Made by a program: the position numbers and the translations under genes
Part shown: in pieces, positions 5,910 to 6,292 of the stretch
Layout: the number at the start of each line of letters is the position of its first letter
How positions within the stretch are numbered: the first letter of the stretch is position 1
The notes under the pieces: generated by a model
Databases searched by the model: none
What the model was told of the DNA's origin: nothing
The model's input: only the letters and a program-made list of their open reading frames with translations
Source: Deltaproteobacteria bacterium
Lineage (GTDB): Bacteria > SAR324 > NAC60-12
DNA: 6,292 nucleotides
Assembly: GCA_002730365.1 (NCBI GenBank)
Contig: PBZZ01000052.1
Location: 1-6,292, forward strand
Direction: 5' to 3'

Positions 5910-6292
5910 ATGAAAACTATCCTTTGTTATGGAGACTCAAACACGTGGGGATATAATCCGTCCAGTCAGCAACGTTTCAGTCTAGAAGATAGATGGACGG
6001 GAGTACTTCAAAAGGAGTTGGGAATTGAATATCGGATCATCGAGGAAGGACTAAACGGCCGAACTACAGTCTGGGATGATCCGATTGAAGGCTTTAAGAA
6101 CGGGATGAGTTATTTAATCCCCTGTATCGAAAGTCATAAGCCATTTGACCTGATTACAATCATGCTAGGAACTAACGACCTAAAATGTCGTTTTTCGGTT
6201 TCGGCTTACGATATTGCTGAAAGCGTTGGAGTATTAATTGGGTATGTTCAGCAAAGTACAGTCGGCCCAGATAATAAAAGTCCTACTGTACT
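5910..6292 (+). CDS. SGNH/GDSL hydrolase of the MsAcT-like arylesterase/acyltransferase type (3' end outside the window)
   Basis: The 127 residues visible match the N-terminal half of a GDSL-like lipase/acylhydrolase. Block I is CYGDSNTWGY with the nucleophile Ser10. Block II is IEEGLNGRTT (residues 44-53), supplying an oxyanion-hole glycine. Block III is IMLGTNDLK (84-92), with Asn89 as the expected oxyanion residue. The Asp-x-x-His block lies beyond the right edge. The combination RWTGVLQKELG, then IEEGL-x-x-RTT, then IMLGTND resembles the Mycobacterium smegmatis acyltransferase/arylesterase group more than TesA-type esterases. These enzymes hydrolyse or transfer short acyl groups on ester substrates. 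No signal peptide is present, so it is probably cytoplasmic. The start ATG has only a weak Shine-Dalgarno (AAGAAAG at 5897-5903), but homology begins at residue 3, fixing the start. Confidence 0.9.
   Translation, partial: MKTILCYGDSNTWGYNPSSQQRFSLEDRWTGVLQKELGIEYRIIEEGLNGRTTVWDDPIEGFKNGMSYLIPCIESHKPFDLITIMLGTNDLKCRFSVSAYDIAESVGVLIGYVQQSTVGPDNKSPTV

Noticed and set aside
1..6292. Possible mobile element responsible for the tail duplications.
   Set aside because: I found no transposase, integrase or terminal inverted repeats flanking copies B, C or D.

Overview
The window looks like chromosomal DNA of a Gram-negative, probably marine, bacterium of moderate GC content. The basis is indirect: a large LamG/fibronectin-type surface protein, a Sec-exported small protein, a 12-helix MATE transporter and an SGNH esterase of the MsAcT type. 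I cannot name the genus. I see no rRNA, tRNA, CRISPR array, transposase or integrase.

Region 1 (1-2991, + strand) is the 3' end of a large exported protein gene followed by broken tandem copies of its own C-terminus. The intact part (3-1826, open at the left edge) reads: tail of an fn3-like domain, a LamG/concanavalin-like domain, a second diverged LamG-like domain, and a C-terminal tail of about 80-100 residues containing V-W-L-M-G-x-G-T-N-D. Three remnants follow. B (1827-2105) is tail only, C (2106-2723) is the back half of the LamG-like domain plus tail, and D (2724-2991) is tail only and frameshifted. The VWLM-type motif falls at 1671, 1974, 2589 and 2853, in the same reading phase each time, and the frame from 3 to 2723 is interrupted by only two stops. 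This array is the most interesting part of the window. It may be decaying duplication debris or a reservoir of C-terminal cassettes.

Region 2 (2992-4570) holds a short spacer with a likely terminator serving the minus strand, then a complete minus-strand MATE-family multidrug/Na+ exporter that apparently starts at TTG.

Region 3 (4571-5909) is an AT-rich divergent intergenic region with a plausible promoter and a perfect palindrome, then a 95-residue exported protein of unknown function with a strong ribosome binding site. After it comes about 700 bp with no recognisable gene.

Region 4 (5910-6292) is the 5' part of an SGNH hydrolase resembling the Mycobacterium smegmatis acyltransferase/arylesterase group, cut by the right edge. 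It is preceded by an inverted repeat that could be an operator. The genes do not form one operon: the array and the MATE gene converge, the MATE gene and the small exported protein diverge, and the hydrolase is separated by a long gap. No shared pathway is evident.
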